NCBI RefSeq assembly: GCF_963678195.1
Contig: NZ_OY782759.1
Span: forward strand, 3,479,961-3,543,960
DNA length: 64,000 bases
Origin: an uncultured Hyphomonas sp.
GTDB lineage: Bacteria > Pseudomonadota > Alphaproteobacteria > Caulobacterales > Hyphomonadaceae
Direction of reading: 5' to 3'
Each line of letters opens with the position of its first letter. Within the stretch, counting starts at the first letter, position 1. Under the pieces are notes generated by a model. It saw only the letters and a program-made list of their open reading frames with translations, searched no databases and was not told the DNA's origin. The translations under genes and the position numbers were made by a program. Of this stretch, positions 19,977-29,305 are shown piece after piece.

Positions 19977-20883
19977 GATCATCCCCACACTCCGCCAGTT
20001 GCAATTCCTGGTCGCCCTCGGCGAGACCGGCTCCTTTTCGCGCGCCGCTGAGGCCTGCCACGTCACCCAGCCCACGCTTTCCGCCGGGATCCGGGAACTG
20101 GAGGACCTGCTCGGCGTCAAACTGGCGGAACGTGAAGCCCGCGGCGCGAGCCTCACCCATGCTGGCGAGATCGCCCTCGCCCGCGCCTCTGCCCTGCTGA
20201 ACGATGCCCATGCCCTGGTGCAAGCCGTCCAGAGCGCCGGCGCCCTGCTGACGGGCCCCTTCCACCTGGGCGCCATTCCGACGATTGCCCCTTTCGTGCT
20301 GCCGCAGACCGTGCGGGCGCTGAATGCGGCCTATCCCGATCTCAAGCTCTACCTGCATGAGGACCGGACCGCGCGCCTGATCGACCAGCTGCGCACCCGC
20401 ACGCTGGACGCTGCCCTGATCGCGCTGCCCTGGGACACGCCAGGCATCGAGACAATGACCCTGCTGGACGACGAGTTCCTGTTCGCCGCACCGGCCAATC
20501 ACCCGCTTGCCTCAAAGAATGGGCTCGCCCCCGAAGACCTGGCAGACGAGAACCTCCTCCTGCTGGAAGACGGCCACTGCCTGCGCGACCATGCGCTGTC
20601 GATCTGCCGTATGCCAACCGGTGCCCGGAAAGACCAGGTCGCGGCCACCTCGCTCGGCACGCTGGTGAACATGATTGCCGGCGGGCTCGGCGTGTCGCTG
20701 CTGCCGAAGCTCGCCGTCGATCATGGCCTGAATGTCGGCAGCGATGTGGCCGTGAGGGAATTCGTGCAGCCGGTGATCGGGCGCCGGATCGGCATCGCCT
20801 GGCGCGCCGGCAGCCCGCGCGAAGCCGACGCAAGGAAAGTGGGCGAAGTCATCCGGGAACAGCTGACCGCCAACGCCACCTGA
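19975..20883 (+). CDS. oxyR: Hydrogen-peroxide sensor OxyR (LysR family)
   Basis: A 302-residue LysR-type regulator. It has an N-terminal winged HTH (TLRQLQFLVALGETGSFSRA, about residues 5-65) and a LysR substrate domain containing EDGHCLRDHALSICR. The two cysteines, 8 residues apart, correspond to the peroxidatic/resolving pair Cys199/Cys208 of E. coli OxyR, which supports the OxyR call over a generic LysR. No katG or ahpC is adjacent. No Shine-Dalgarno is visible before the ATG, so the mRNA may be leaderless. Confidence 0.9.
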   Translation: MIIPTLRQLQFLVALGETGSFSRAAEACHVTQPTLSAGIRELEDLLGVKLAEREARGASLTHAGEIALARASALLNDAHALVQAVQSAGALLTGPFHLGAIPTIAPFVLPQTVRALNAAYPDLKLYLHEDRTARLIDQLRTRTLDAALIALPWDTPGIETMTLLDDEFLFAAPANHPLASKNGLAPEDLADENLLLLEDGHCLRDHALSICRMPTGARKDQVAATSLGTLVNMIAGGLGVSLLPKLAVDHGLNVGSDVAVREFVQPVIGRRIGIAWRAGSPREADARKVGEVIREQLTANAT

Positions 20884-21024
20884 GAGCCGCTGCGGATTTT
20901 TCCGGACACGGTCAAATTCCGCTATCCCGGACGCCATAACCGGGCTAGTGCGGATTCCGTTCTCAACACAGCCTACGGACTCCCAAATGCATACCGGCCC
21001 GTTTCCCGCCAGCAGGCCTGACGC

Positions 21025-22227
21025 ATGCGCCTGAACGATGCCTGGCTGGCCTCGCTTTCGGCTGGCGCGGTCAACCTCGTACTCGGGGCGAACCTGCCTT
21101 ACCTGCCGGTCTGGATGGAGAAAGCGGGCGGCATGTCCGGCGCCGAAATCGCCGGGGCAGGCACGCTCGCCGCGCTGATCCGCATCTTCGCCGGGCCGCT
21201 CGCGGCAGGCCGGGCCCAGTCGCACGGGCTTCGCGCGACGCTGGCAGGCACCATGGCCGTCTGCCTTGCCGGCTATGCGCTGCTGTTTCCGGACCTGCCA
21301 CAGGCAGCCGCCTTTCTGGTCTGCGTCGCCATATACAGCGCGACCAATGTGTCCGGCCCCCTGTTCGAAGCGGTTCTGATTTACGGCACACGCAAGACCC
21401 GGCCGGATTACGGGCAGGGCCGGGCCATCGCTTCGCTTGCCTTTGTCGTGGCGAACCTCGCTGGCGGGGCTGTCCTGTCCGCCTTCGGGCCGGACGGTAT
21501 TCTGGGCTACCTGCTGATCGCCGCCCTGCTGGCGACGATCGCGCCGCTGTTCACCCGTCAGGGCGCCCGGCAGGTGCTGCCAAAGCGGACGATCCTCAGC
21601 ACGTTTTCCGAAGGCTTCTCGCTCTACCGGCTTCCGGCCCTCTTCGCCTTCATCCTCGCCGCCGCGCTGATCCAGGCGAGCCATGGCGTCTATTACGCCT
21701 TTTCGTCCGTGATCTGGGTATCGCAGGGCATTTCCGGCTCCAGCATCGGGGCGCTCTGGGCCGTCGGCGTGGTGACCGAGATCGGCCTCCTGCTGCTCTC
21801 CGGGCGGCTTCTGCGCGGTTTCAGCGCGGTGAACCTGCTCTGGTTGGGCGGGCTTGGCGCGATGGTCCGCTGGACAGCGGCGGGGTTCGTGCTGCCGGTC
21901 GCCTTCGCCGCGATGTTCCAGACACTGCACGCCGCCTCCTTCGCCCTGACACATCTCGCCACCATGCGCTTCCTGCAGCAAGCTCTGCCGGATGAGCGCC
22001 TGCCGCTGGCCTATGCGGTGAACGGGGCGCTGGTGTTCGGGCCGATCCTCGCCCTTTCGACCTTCCTGTCCGGCCTCGCCTATGACGCGCTTGCGCCCGG
22101 CGGCGCAGGAGCCCAGACGCATATCTACTGGCTGATGGTGCTCGTTGCAGGGGCAGGCCTTGCCGTGGCGGCCGTGACGCGGCCCGCACCCGCCATCGTC
22201 GCCAGCTCCCTCGAAGACGAATCCTGA
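21025..22227 (+). CDS. MFS transporter (PP-type/HcaT-like branch)
   Basis: A 400-residue permease with 12 predicted helices. The N-terminal half has FLVCVAIYSATNVSGPLFEA and the second half starts LYRLPALFAFILAAALIQASHGVYYAFSS. The helix pattern and the SHGVYYxF motif resemble the MFS_1-like family that includes the phenylpropionate permease HcaT. The substrate is unknown. It stands alone between oxyR and the MarR-GNAT gene, all on the plus strand but with separate gaps. Confidence 0.75.
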   Translation: MRLNDAWLASLSAGAVNLVLGANLPYLPVWMEKAGGMSGAEIAGAGTLAALIRIFAGPLAAGRAQSHGLRATLAGTMAVCLAGYALLFPDLPQAAAFLVCVAIYSATNVSGPLFEAVLIYGTRKTRPDYGQGRAIASLAFVVANLAGGAVLSAFGPDGILGYLLIAALLATIAPLFTRQGARQVLPKRTILSTFSEGFSLYRLPALFAFILAAALIQASHGVYYAFSSVIWVSQGISGSSIGALWAVGVVTEIGLLLLSGRLLRGFSAVNLLWLGGLGAMVRWTAAGFVLPVAFAAMFQTLHAASFALTHLATMRFLQQALPDERLPLAYAVNGALVFGPILALSTFLSGLAYDALAPGGAGAQTHIYWLMVLVAGAGLAVAAVTRPAPAIVASSLEDES

Positions 22228-22251
22228 CGCCAGCCAGGCGTGTCGCCGCGC

Positions 22252-22280
22252 TTGACAAATCCTATTGCATAACACGTTAT
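22252..22280 (+). promoter_or_regulatory. Promoter with MarR-type operator upstream of the MarR-GNAT gene
   Basis: A consensus -35 box TTGACA (22252-22257) is followed by the perfect dyad ATAAC-AC-GTTAT (22269-22280). The dyad lies where the -10 spacer would be, and an AT-rich TATATA element follows at once. Occlusion of the promoter by the downstream MarR-domain protein is the obvious reading (inference). Confidence 0.6.
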
Positions 22281-22308
22281 ATATCACGCTAATCGAATGG
22301 AGGCCGGC

Positions 22309-23286
22309 ATGGCACGTGATGTTCTTGCGGAGATGGGCCCGCTGGCCCTCGGCAGCCGGCTGAAGCGGCTGGCCGAGCGGATGCAGGCCGACGCAACGAA
22401 AGTGTTCGCCGACCGGGGCCTGCCCATTCAGGGCACCCATTTCCCGCTTCTGGCAGCGCTCGCGACCTATGGCCCGCTCAGCGTCAGCGAAGCGGTGGAG
22501 GCCGTCGGAATCAGCCAGCCGGCCGTCACCCGCATCCACAATGCCCTGCAGAAGATGGGGCTCACCACCGTCTCACCGGTCGAGGGCGACAGCCGCCAGA
22601 GACAGATCCGCCTGACGCCGGACGGCGAAGCCCTGGTGGATGAACTGAAACGGGAGCTCTGGCCCCAGGTGCGCCGCGCGGCCCAGCGCCTTTGCGACGG
22701 ACCGGAGGCCGACTTCCTGACCCAGATCAGCCGGGTCGAGGCGGCGCTACAGGAACGCTCCCTGCACGACCGCATTCTCGATGAAGGCACCGGCCCGGTC
22801 CTGCGCCTGGTCGAATATGATGACCGGCTCGCGCCGGAATTCGACGCGATCACCCGCGAATGGGTGGAGGACATGTTCACGCTGGAAGAAAAGGACATCG
22901 AGATCATCGAGCATCCGCGCGAAATGATCATCGACCGGGGCGGCGTTATCCTGTTTGTCGAGGCCGCAGGGCTCGGTATCATCGGAACCTGCGCGCTGAT
23001 GCCGGTGGACGGCGACGCCTTCGAGCTGACCAAGATGGGCGTCCGCGCCAGTGCCCGCGGCCTGAAGGCCGGCGACTTCCTCCTGCAACGGACGATCGAG
23101 CGGGCCCGGCAGCTACCGATCGGCAGCCTGTTCCTGTTGACCAACAAGAAATGCGCTGCCGCCATCCACCTCTATGAAAAGGCCGGTTTCATCCATGACG
23201 CAGACATCATGGACCGCTACGGCAAACGCTATGCGCGGTGTGATGTGGCGATGTCCTACGACCTGTCGAGACCGCCCCAGGGCTGA
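22309..23286 (+). CDS. MarR-GNAT fusion: HTH regulator with acetyltransferase domain
   Basis: A 325-residue two-domain protein. The N-terminal MarR winged helix (about residues 10-140) includes VSEAVEAVGISQPAVTRIHN and VEGDSRQRQIRLTPDGEAL. The C-terminal GNAT domain (about 160-320) has the acetyl-CoA segment KMGVRASARGLKAGDFLLQ and the LYEKAGF element. The ATG at 22309 has GGAGG 5 nt upstream; a further ATG four codons earlier lies inside that site. The fusion suggests transcriptional control coupled to acetylation of a small molecule or protein, target unknown. Confidence 0.85.
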   Translation: MARDVLAEMGPLALGSRLKRLAERMQADATKVFADRGLPIQGTHFPLLAALATYGPLSVSEAVEAVGISQPAVTRIHNALQKMGLTTVSPVEGDSRQRQIRLTPDGEALVDELKRELWPQVRRAAQRLCDGPEADFLTQISRVEAALQERSLHDRILDEGTGPVLRLVEYDDRLAPEFDAITREWVEDMFTLEEKDIEIIEHPREMIIDRGGVILFVEAAGLGIIGTCALMPVDGDAFELTKMGVRASARGLKAGDFLLQRTIERARQLPIGSLFLLTNKKCAAAIHLYEKAGFIHDADIMDRYGKRYARCDVAMSYDLSRPPQG

Positions 23287-23313
23287 GGCGGCCTCACACA
23301 GATCTGAAAGGGA

Positions 23314-24786
23314 TCAGCTCGCTTCGCGCTCATGCATGTCGAGATCGTACTCGCGCACCTTGCGGTAAAGCGTCGAGCGGCCGATGCCGAGACGGCGGGA
23401 CACTTCGCTCATATGCCCCTGATAGAAATCAATGGCGTACTGAAGGATGTCGCGTTCGATATCCTGCAGGGCGCGCAGTTCGCCATCCGGATCCATGATC
23501 GGCACCGGGCCATCGCCCGCTGGTGCCGGAGCTACAGTGTCCATGGCAACCGGAGCGGCCGGAGCAGCAGCAGCGACAGGCGCCGCTGGCAGGCTGGCAA
23601 TGTCCGGCATCTGGCCGGAAATCTGCGGGAAATCCTGCGGGCGAAGCTTGTCACCATCGCAGAGGACCACGGCGCGGAAGACGGCATTCTCCAGCTGGCG
23701 GACATTGCCCGGCCAGTCGAAAGCATACAGCATCTTCATTGTGTCATCGGCCACGCCGGACACTTTCGTGCCTTCGCTTGCATTGAAGCGGCCAATGAAA
23801 TGCTCGACCAGGGCCGGGATGTCGTCGCGGCGTTCGCGCAGGCTCGGCATGTCGATCGGGAACACATTGAGACGGTAGAACAGGTCTTCGCGGAACGTGC
23901 CTTCGGCCACCTGCTGGGACAGGTCGCGGTTGGTGGCGGAGATGATCCGCACGTCCACCTTGGTCGGCCGGCGGGACCCGACGGCGTCGACTTCGCCTTC
24001 CTGCAGAGCACGGAGCAGTTTCACCTGCGCATCCAGCGGCAGTTCACCCACCTCATCCAGAAACAGCGTACCGCCATCGGCCTCGACGAACTTGCCCAGC
24101 GCTTTCGAGACCGCACCGGTGAAGGCACCCTTCTCATGACCGAACAGGATCGACTCGACCAGGTTTTCCGGGATCGCACCGCAGTTTACGGTGACGAAGG
24201 GCTTGCCGACGCGGGTGGAGGCACCCTGAATGCAGCGGGCAACAACTTCCTTACCCACACCGCTTTCACCAAGGATCAGGACCGGAATATCGGAAACGGC
24301 AGCCCGCTCCGCGAGGCGGATCACCTGGCGCATCGGGGCCGCCGATGCGATCATGTCGTCGAACGCCATGCCGCCTTCAGCCTTGCGGGCGAGGCGTTTC
24401 ACTTCGCCGGTCAGCGACTGCATCTTCAGGGCGTTCCGGATGCTGACGACCACACGCTCCGGATTGGCCGGCTTCACGATAAAGTCGACCGCGCCACCAC
24501 GCATGGACTGGACGATCGTGTCGATGCCGCTGGTCGCGGTCAGCATAATGACCGGCAGATCCGGCCGTTTGGCGGCAAGACGCTCCAGCGTTTCCATCCC
24601 TGACAGGCCCGGCATGGTCAGGTCCAGAAGAACGACATCGATGCCATCCTTCGGATCCGCAGCCAGCGCAATGCCGGCTTCGCCGTCAGGGGCGGTACGG
24701 CAGGCAAAGCCCGCCTTTTCGACAGCGGCCTGCAGCAGGCGGCGTTGCGTCGGATCGTCATCGATAACGAGGACCGTTTTAGCCAT
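23314..24786 (-). CDS. Sigma54-dependent response regulator, TacA-like
   Basis: A 490-residue NtrC-type activator. Its receiver domain has the phospho-acceptor Asp55 in VVLLDLTMPG. The AAA+ domain has Walker A GESGVGKE (173-180), the sigma54-contact motif GAFTGA (220-225), FLDEVGELPL and the arginine fingers in FREDLFYRLNVF. An Ala/Pro linker and a C-terminal Fis helix-turn-helix (EVSRRLGIGRSTLYRKV) follow. Domain order and the DDDPTQRRLLQ start resemble Caulobacter TacA, which controls stalk genes; in a prosthecate relative that role is plausible but not proven. It diverges from the NepR-like gene. Confidence 0.85.
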   Translation of the reverse strand: MAKTVLVIDDDPTQRRLLQAAVEKAGFACRTAPDGEAGIALAADPKDGIDVVLLDLTMPGLSGMETLERLAAKRPDLPVIMLTATSGIDTIVQSMRGGAVDFIVKPANPERVVVSIRNALKMQSLTGEVKRLARKAEGGMAFDDMIASAAPMRQVIRLAERAAVSDIPVLILGESGVGKEVVARCIQGASTRVGKPFVTVNCGAIPENLVESILFGHEKGAFTGAVSKALGKFVEADGGTLFLDEVGELPLDAQVKLLRALQEGEVDAVGSRRPTKVDVRIISATNRDLSQQVAEGTFREDLFYRLNVFPIDMPSLRERRDDIPALVEHFIGRFNASEGTKVSGVADDTMKMLYAFDWPGNVRQLENAVFRAVVLCDGDKLRPQDFPQISGQMPDIASLPAAPVAAAAPAAPVAMDTVAPAPAGDGPVPIMDPDGELRALQDIERDILQYAIDFYQGHMSEVSRRLGIGRSTLYRKVREYDLDMHEREAS

Positions 24787-25235
24787 GATTTCATCACCCT
24801 GTTGGTTGCCAGGCAGGTCTTTCGCCCGCTCAGGCATGGTCGTTTGTTCAATCCGGCACAGGAGGCGTGCCACATCGTTACGGCCCGTTCTGACACAGGG
24901 GGATGGAATTACGGTTGAAGGAATAGATGAAATTTGCCCGATCCAAAACAATTTCGCGTTTGCGTGGAATTGTTGCCGGCCCGCTTTGTCAGGCCACTGA
25001 CCCTGACTGGCAGCAGCAGTGCCCCGTGGGGAGGAGTGTGCACTGCACAATTTTCAGATTCCGTCGGTCCGGCTCTTGCGCAACGTGCAGCCTACAGCAC
25101 TTATTGGCCAGTCAACCCGAATCTTTTGCCACTAGGGTTGCAAATACCTGTTGCGATCACCTCACCGCCTGATATTGGTTCACGCAAAATACCCAGAGGA
25201 AACCACCCGAACCGGAAAATCCGGGAAGCAGTCTC
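24787..25235. other. Divergent intergenic region, tacA-like / nepR-like
   Basis: About 450 bp with no supportable gene; an 81-codon plus-strand frame at 24927 has no ribosome site or family resemblance. A short dyad GTCAG-GCCA-CTGAC (24988-25001) could be an operator. I looked for the EcfG-type GGAAC...CGTT promoter and a -24/-12 sigma54 promoter and saw neither convincingly. Confidence 0.4.
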
Positions 25236-25445
25236 ATGAAGGACAATTCACAGGAGCAGGATCCGCCTGAGCGGCCACCGAAAGAATTGCCCGGCGGTGC
25301 GGCGCAAGCCCTTAGTTCTGCGCTGAAGAAAACCTTCGATGCCCTGCTTCAGGAACCTGTCCCCGAAAAGTTTGACGCGCTGATCGCCCGTATTCGCGAG
25401 GAAGAAATGCGCAAAAATGCCGGATCTGACGACGACAAAGACTAA
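25236..25445 (+). CDS. nepR: NepR-like anti-sigma factor
   Basis: A 69-residue acidic protein whose core, ALKKTFDALLQEPVPEKFDAL (about residues 30-50), matches the NepR helix pair and its EPVPxxF signature. Disordered tails on both sides are typical. NepR binds the stress sigma factor EcfG and is sequestered by phosphorylated PhyR. Unusually, neither ecfG nor phyR is next to it; the phyR of this window is 27 kb away, and the neighbour is a sigma54 activator. Confidence 0.7.
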   Translation: MKDNSQEQDPPERPPKELPGGAAQALSSALKKTFDALLQEPVPEKFDALIARIREEEMRKNAGSDDDKD

Positions 25446-25556
25446 GCGTCACGTCAACTTTTGTGTCCCAAATTCCATAATCTGACAGCGCCCTGATCCA
25501 TATCGGCTCAGAAAGGTTGATGCGTGAGCCGTCCCTGTCTGGGGCACTGTGCCCCG

Positions 25557-26639
25557 TCAGGTGCCCGCCGTTTCCGCCAGCCAGGCTGCATGCGGGGCAA
25601 GGTCCAGGGCTTCACGCGCGATCCAGTCCGGATTGTAGCAAGTGTCGAGGTAGCGCTCCCCGCCATCGCAGATCAGCGTTGCCACAGAGCCTGCCTTCCC
25701 GGCTTCACGCATCTCACACATCAGGTGCAGCGCCGCCCAGACATTCGTTCCGGTTGATCCGCCGCATTTGCGGCCCAGCACCTTTTCCAGCCAGTGGATG
25801 GTGGCAATGGACGCCGCATCCGGTACCTGCATCATCCGGTCGATGACTCGCGGCTGGAAGGAGGCCTCGACCCGCGGCCGGCCGATGCCCTCGATCCGCG
25901 ACTTGGTCTTGATCCGCAGGGACGGGTCGCCGGTGCGGTAATGATCGTAGAAGACCGAGTTTTCCGGATCGGCGACGAGAAGCTGCGTCTTCGCGGCAAG
26001 ATCGCAGCGATAGCGAATATAGCGCCCGATCGTGGCCGACGTGCCGCCGGTTCCGGCGCTCATGACCACCCAGTCCGGAATGGCATGGTCTTCCAGCGCC
26101 AGCTGGGCGAACAGGCTATCGGCAATGGAGTTGTTGCCCCGCCAGTCCGTCACCCGTTCGGCATAGGTGAACTGGTCCATGAAATGGCCGCCGGCTTCAC
26201 ACGCGAGCCGTTCAGCTTCGGCGTAGATGTCGCCGGGCTCCACCTCGTGCGGCTCACCGCCATAGAAAGTGATCTTTTCGATCTTCGACGGTGCCGTGCC
26301 TTTCGGCATGACGGCAATGAAGCGCAGGCCCAGAAGGCGCGCGAAATAGGCTTCCGAAACGGCGGTCGACCCCGACGAGCATTCCACGATCACGGTGTCC
26401 GGACCGATATGGCCGTTGCACAGGCCATAGAGGTACAGCGACCGCGCCAGCCGGTGCTTCAGGCTGCCGGACGGGTGGATGGACTCGTCTTTCAGATAGA
26501 GCGTCTGGCCTGGGAAGGCCGGCAGCTCCACCTTGATCAGGTGGGTGTCGGCAGAGCGGTTGAAGTCCGCATTGATCTTCTGCACCGCCTCGCGCACCCA
26601 GGCGCGATCCATGATGGGTACCGAACAGCCTTCTGCCAT
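25557..26639 (-). CDS. PLP-dependent cysteine synthase/CBS-family enzyme (Cds1-like)
   Basis: A 360-residue fold-type II PLP enzyme. The Schiff-base Lys is expected in DESIHPSGSLKHRLA (Lys61), the substrate loop is SSGSTAVSEAYFA and the phosphate loop is SAGTGGTSATIGRY. The long C-terminal region with GGSTGTNVWAAL resembles the L-cysteine desulfhydrase (Cds1) subgroup rather than CysK. The ATG at 26639 has AGGAG 6 nt upstream. Its start lies 33 bp downstream of the DMT permease stop, so the two are probably co-transcribed. Confidence 0.75.
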   Translation of the reverse strand: MAEGCSVPIMDRAWVREAVQKINADFNRSADTHLIKVELPAFPGQTLYLKDESIHPSGSLKHRLARSLYLYGLCNGHIGPDTVIVECSSGSTAVSEAYFARLLGLRFIAVMPKGTAPSKIEKITFYGGEPHEVEPGDIYAEAERLACEAGGHFMDQFTYAERVTDWRGNNSIADSLFAQLALEDHAIPDWVVMSAGTGGTSATIGRYIRYRCDLAAKTQLLVADPENSVFYDHYRTGDPSLRIKTKSRIEGIGRPRVEASFQPRVIDRMMQVPDAASIATIHWLEKVLGRKCGGSTGTNVWAALHLMCEMREAGKAGSVATLICDGGERYLDTCYNPDWIAREALDLAPHAAWLAETAGT

Positions 26640-26671
26640 GCCTGTCTCCTGTATTCCGGACGTCTGCGCCC

Positions 26672-27568
26672 TCAATGCGCCAGAAGGACCAGCGCGACAA
26701 CACCGGCTGCCACAAGCAACACACCTGCAATCTCACGCGGGGTCACTTTCTCACGGAAGAACAGGATCGAGATGGCGAGCGTGAAGATCACCTCCACCTG
26801 CCCCACGGCCCGCACATGGGCGGCATTTTCCAGCGTGAAGGCCGTGAACCAGCCCAGCGAGCCGAGCATGCCGGTCACACCTACCAGCGAGGCCACACGC
26901 CACGCCCTTATGAGATGCGCCACCTGCCCGCGCTCCCGCAAGGCCAGCCAGACGAGAATGGCGATCGCCTGAAACACGGTCACAAAGGCCAGCGTCGCAG
27001 ATGCCCTCAGCAGCACACCGCCTTCCGGCAGCGACAGCGAGGCCCCGCGATAGGCCACCGCAGAAAGACCGAACAGGCCGCCGGAGAGCACGCCGATCCA
27101 GACCTTGCTGTCGATCCGGAAGCGCGCCCGCCCTTTGCCGCCCGGCATGGACACGAGGATCACACCCAGAAGACTGATCAGCATCGCGATGGCGGCCCCC
27201 GCCGTCAGCGGGTCTCCCAACAGGACGATGCCGAACAGGGCCGTCTGCAAGGGCTCGGTTTTCGTGAAAGCCGTCGCGACGGCGAAATTCGTATAGGAGA
27301 AGAGATGGATCAGCAGCCCGGTGGCCACGATCTGTGCCAGACCGCCCAGCATGCCCCAGCCATAGAAGCTGCCCGGCGGCCCGCCGACGCCCTGCCCCGT
27401 CACGCTGCTCAGAGCAAAGAAGAACAGAACGGCCAGCGGCGCGGCGAAGACAAACCGGCTGGCCGTCGCGCCCCATGTGCTGAGGCGGCCCTTCAGCGTC
27501 TTCTGCAGCGCATTGCGCAAATTCTGAGAGAAGGCCGCCGCAAGGGTGACCGGGATCCAGAGTTCCAT
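26672..27568 (-). CDS. EamA/DMT-family permease
   Basis: A 298-residue transporter with about ten helices arranged as two EamA repeats (first about 5-135, second about 150-295; each ends in the typical LLG/GVILVSMP or LLVAAGVVALVLL helix). It probably exports an amino acid or other metabolite; the pairing with a cysteine-type PLP enzyme suggests a sulfur amino acid, which is inference only. Confidence 0.75.
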   Translation of the reverse strand: MELWIPVTLAAAFSQNLRNALQKTLKGRLSTWGATASRFVFAAPLAVLFFFALSSVTGQGVGGPPGSFYGWGMLGGLAQIVATGLLIHLFSYTNFAVATAFTKTEPLQTALFGIVLLGDPLTAGAAIAMLISLLGVILVSMPGGKGRARFRIDSKVWIGVLSGGLFGLSAVAYRGASLSLPEGGVLLRASATLAFVTVFQAIAILVWLALRERGQVAHLIRAWRVASLVGVTGMLGSLGWFTAFTLENAAHVRAVGQVEVIFTLAISILFFREKVTPREIAGVLLVAAGVVALVLLAH

Positions 27569-27600
27569 GAAACGGTCTTTTCAGCATACAGCGCATCTGC

Positions 27601-27623
27601 CTCCCGCGCAGCCCGCGCGGGAG
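27601..27623 (-). other. GC-rich hairpin between leuA and the DMT permease
   Basis: A perfect 9-bp stem CTCCCGCGC / GCGCGGGAG with an AGCCC loop. It has no U-tract on either strand, so it is a possible pause or processing site rather than a clear terminator. Confidence 0.4.
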
Positions 27624-27648
27624 AGAGATACTGTCTTGAAAGGAAGGA

Positions 27649-29184
27649 TCAGGCTGCCTGACGCTTGGCCTTGCGCGTCTCGAGCTTGTTGACGGCGTGG
27701 AGGTAGGCCTTTGCACTCGCCACCAGCGTATCCGGATCGGAGGCACGGCCGGTGGCCATGAAGCCGTCAGCATCGTTGAGACGCACGGACACGGTCGCCT
27801 GCGCATCCGTCCCACCTGTCACTGCGTGCACCTGATAGAGATCCAGCTTGCCGGAATGCGGGATCAGCGAGCGGATGGCGTTGAACACCGCATCGACCGG
27901 GCCATTACCGCGTGCGATGGCGAATTTGTCCTCGCCATCCATGACGAGATCGATCTCTGCCGTCTGCGGGCCTTCGGTGCCGGCCACGACGCGCAGCCGC
28001 TTGAACATGGCGCGCTCGCCATCTTCCGCCAGCTGATCGTCGACCAGGGCGACAATGTCGTCGTCGAAGACGTGCTTCTTCTTGTCGGCCAGCGCCTTGA
28101 AGCGCTTGAACGCATCGTTCAGCGCATCCTGCTCCAGCACATAACCGAGGGATTCCAGCTTGTCGCGGAAAGCGTGGCGGCCGGACAGCTTGCCCATCAC
28201 CAAAGACGTTTTGGCGACGCCGACATCTTCCGGCTTCATGATCTCGTAGGTTTCCGAGTTCTTCAGCATGCCATCCTGGTGGATGCCGCTTTCATGCGCG
28301 AACGCGTTCTTGCCGACGATGGCCTTGTTGTACTGGACCGGGAAACCCGTGATGCGGCTCAGCATGGCGGAGGCGCGCGAGAGGTATTCGCTCTTCACAC
28401 CGGTCGAATAAGGCAGCGTGTCGTTGCGGACGCGCAGCGCCATGACGACTTCTTCCAGCGCCGCATTACCCGCGCGCTCACCGAGGCCGTTGATCGCGCA
28501 TTCCACCTGGCGGGCCCCATTGGCCACGGCGCTGATGGAGTTGGCGACCGCGAGTCCCAGATCATTGTGGCAGTGCGCCGACCAGATCACTTTGTCGGAA
28601 TTGGCGACATTCTCGATCAGGCGGCGGAACAGCGCGCCATATTCGTCCGGGTGGGAATAGCCGACCGTGTCCGGAATATTGATCGTGGTCGCGCCGCTCT
28701 GGATGGCGACATCGATACATTTGCACAGGAAGTCGAACTCGGTGCGGGTCGCGTCCTCTGCGCTCCACTCGACATCGTCGACGAGGTTACGGGCCTGCGA
28801 CACCGACCGGCCGACGGCTTCCAGCACGGCATTCGGACCCATCTGCAGCTTGTGCTTCATGTGCACGGGGCTGGTGGAGATGAACGTGTGGATACGCGGA
28901 CGCGCCGCGTGGCGGACGGCTTCGCCGCAGCGCGCGATGTCCTTCTCGGTCGAGCGGGAGAGGCCGCAGATGATCGCGTCTTTCGAGCGGCGGGCGATCT
29001 CGCTGACGGAGGCAAAGTCGCCCTCAGAAGCGGCGGGGAAACCGGCTTCGATCACGTCGACGCCCATGTCTTCCATCAATGCGGCGAGTTCGAGTTTCTC
29101 GCCATGGGTCATGGAGGCGCCGGGCGATTGCTCGCCGTCACGCAAAGTGGTGTCGAAGATGCGGATATGGTCTGGTTTGGTCAT
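27649..29184 (-). CDS. leuA: 2-isopropylmalate synthase LeuA
   Basis: The 511-residue enzyme condenses acetyl-CoA with 2-oxoisovalerate, the first committed step of leucine synthesis. The TIM-barrel motifs [13 protein letters not shown] and [12 protein letters not shown] (metal-binding HxH) and the flexible GRHAFRDKL segment are present. A C-terminal LeuA dimerisation/feedback domain (about 385-505) follows. A leucine-rich leader peptide is encoded 74 bp upstream (29258-29326), so attenuation by leucyl-tRNA supply is likely. Confidence 0.95.
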   Translation of the reverse strand: MTKPDHIRIFDTTLRDGEQSPGASMTHGEKLELAALMEDMGVDVIEAGFPAASEGDFASVSEIARRSKDAIICGLSRSTEKDIARCGEAVRHAARPRIHTFISTSPVHMKHKLQMGPNAVLEAVGRSVSQARNLVDDVEWSAEDATRTEFDFLCKCIDVAIQSGATTINIPDTVGYSHPDEYGALFRRLIENVANSDKVIWSAHCHNDLGLAVANSISAVANGARQVECAINGLGERAGNAALEEVVMALRVRNDTLPYSTGVKSEYLSRASAMLSRITGFPVQYNKAIVGKNAFAHESGIHQDGMLKNSETYEIMKPEDVGVAKTSLVMGKLSGRHAFRDKLESLGYVLEQDALNDAFKRFKALADKKKHVFDDDIVALVDDQLAEDGERAMFKRLRVVAGTEGPQTAEIDLVMDGEDKFAIARGNGPVDAVFNAIRSLIPHSGKLDLYQVHAVTGGTDAQATVSVRLNDADGFMATGRASDPDTLVASAKAYLHAVNKLETRKAKRQAA

Positions 29185-29243
29185 GGCAGGGCCTGGATCT
29201 GGGGAATGTCGGAAATTGTTTGGCTCAATATCCCCTGACCGTG

Positions 29244-29305
29244 CGCCTGCCCCGGACTTAGTTCGGAACAGTCGGCACCGGCCAGGGGCCGGTAAGAAGC
29301 AGGCG
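29244..29305 (-). promoter_or_regulatory. Alternative RNA pairings over the leuA leader
   Basis: A stable hairpin ACCGGCC-CCT-GGCCGGT (29277-29293) lies within the leader frame. In addition CGCCTGC, spanning the Arg-Leu codons (29299-29305), can pair with GCAGGCG downstream (29244-29250). A ribosome stalled on the Leu codons would cover one partner and change the fold. No U-tract terminator is visible, so control may be over translation or Rho access. Confidence 0.5.

Noticed and set aside
20512..22539. 675-codon minus-strand ORF across oxyR and the MFS gene
   Set aside because: It is antisense to two well-supported genes, its composition (Gly/Arg/Gln-rich, no domain) is typical of shadow frames in GC-rich DNA, and no ribosome site was found.
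24927..25172. 81-codon ORF in the tacA-like/nepR gap
   Set aside because: No ribosome site; Cys/Arg/Ser-rich random-looking product with no helix or domain pattern.
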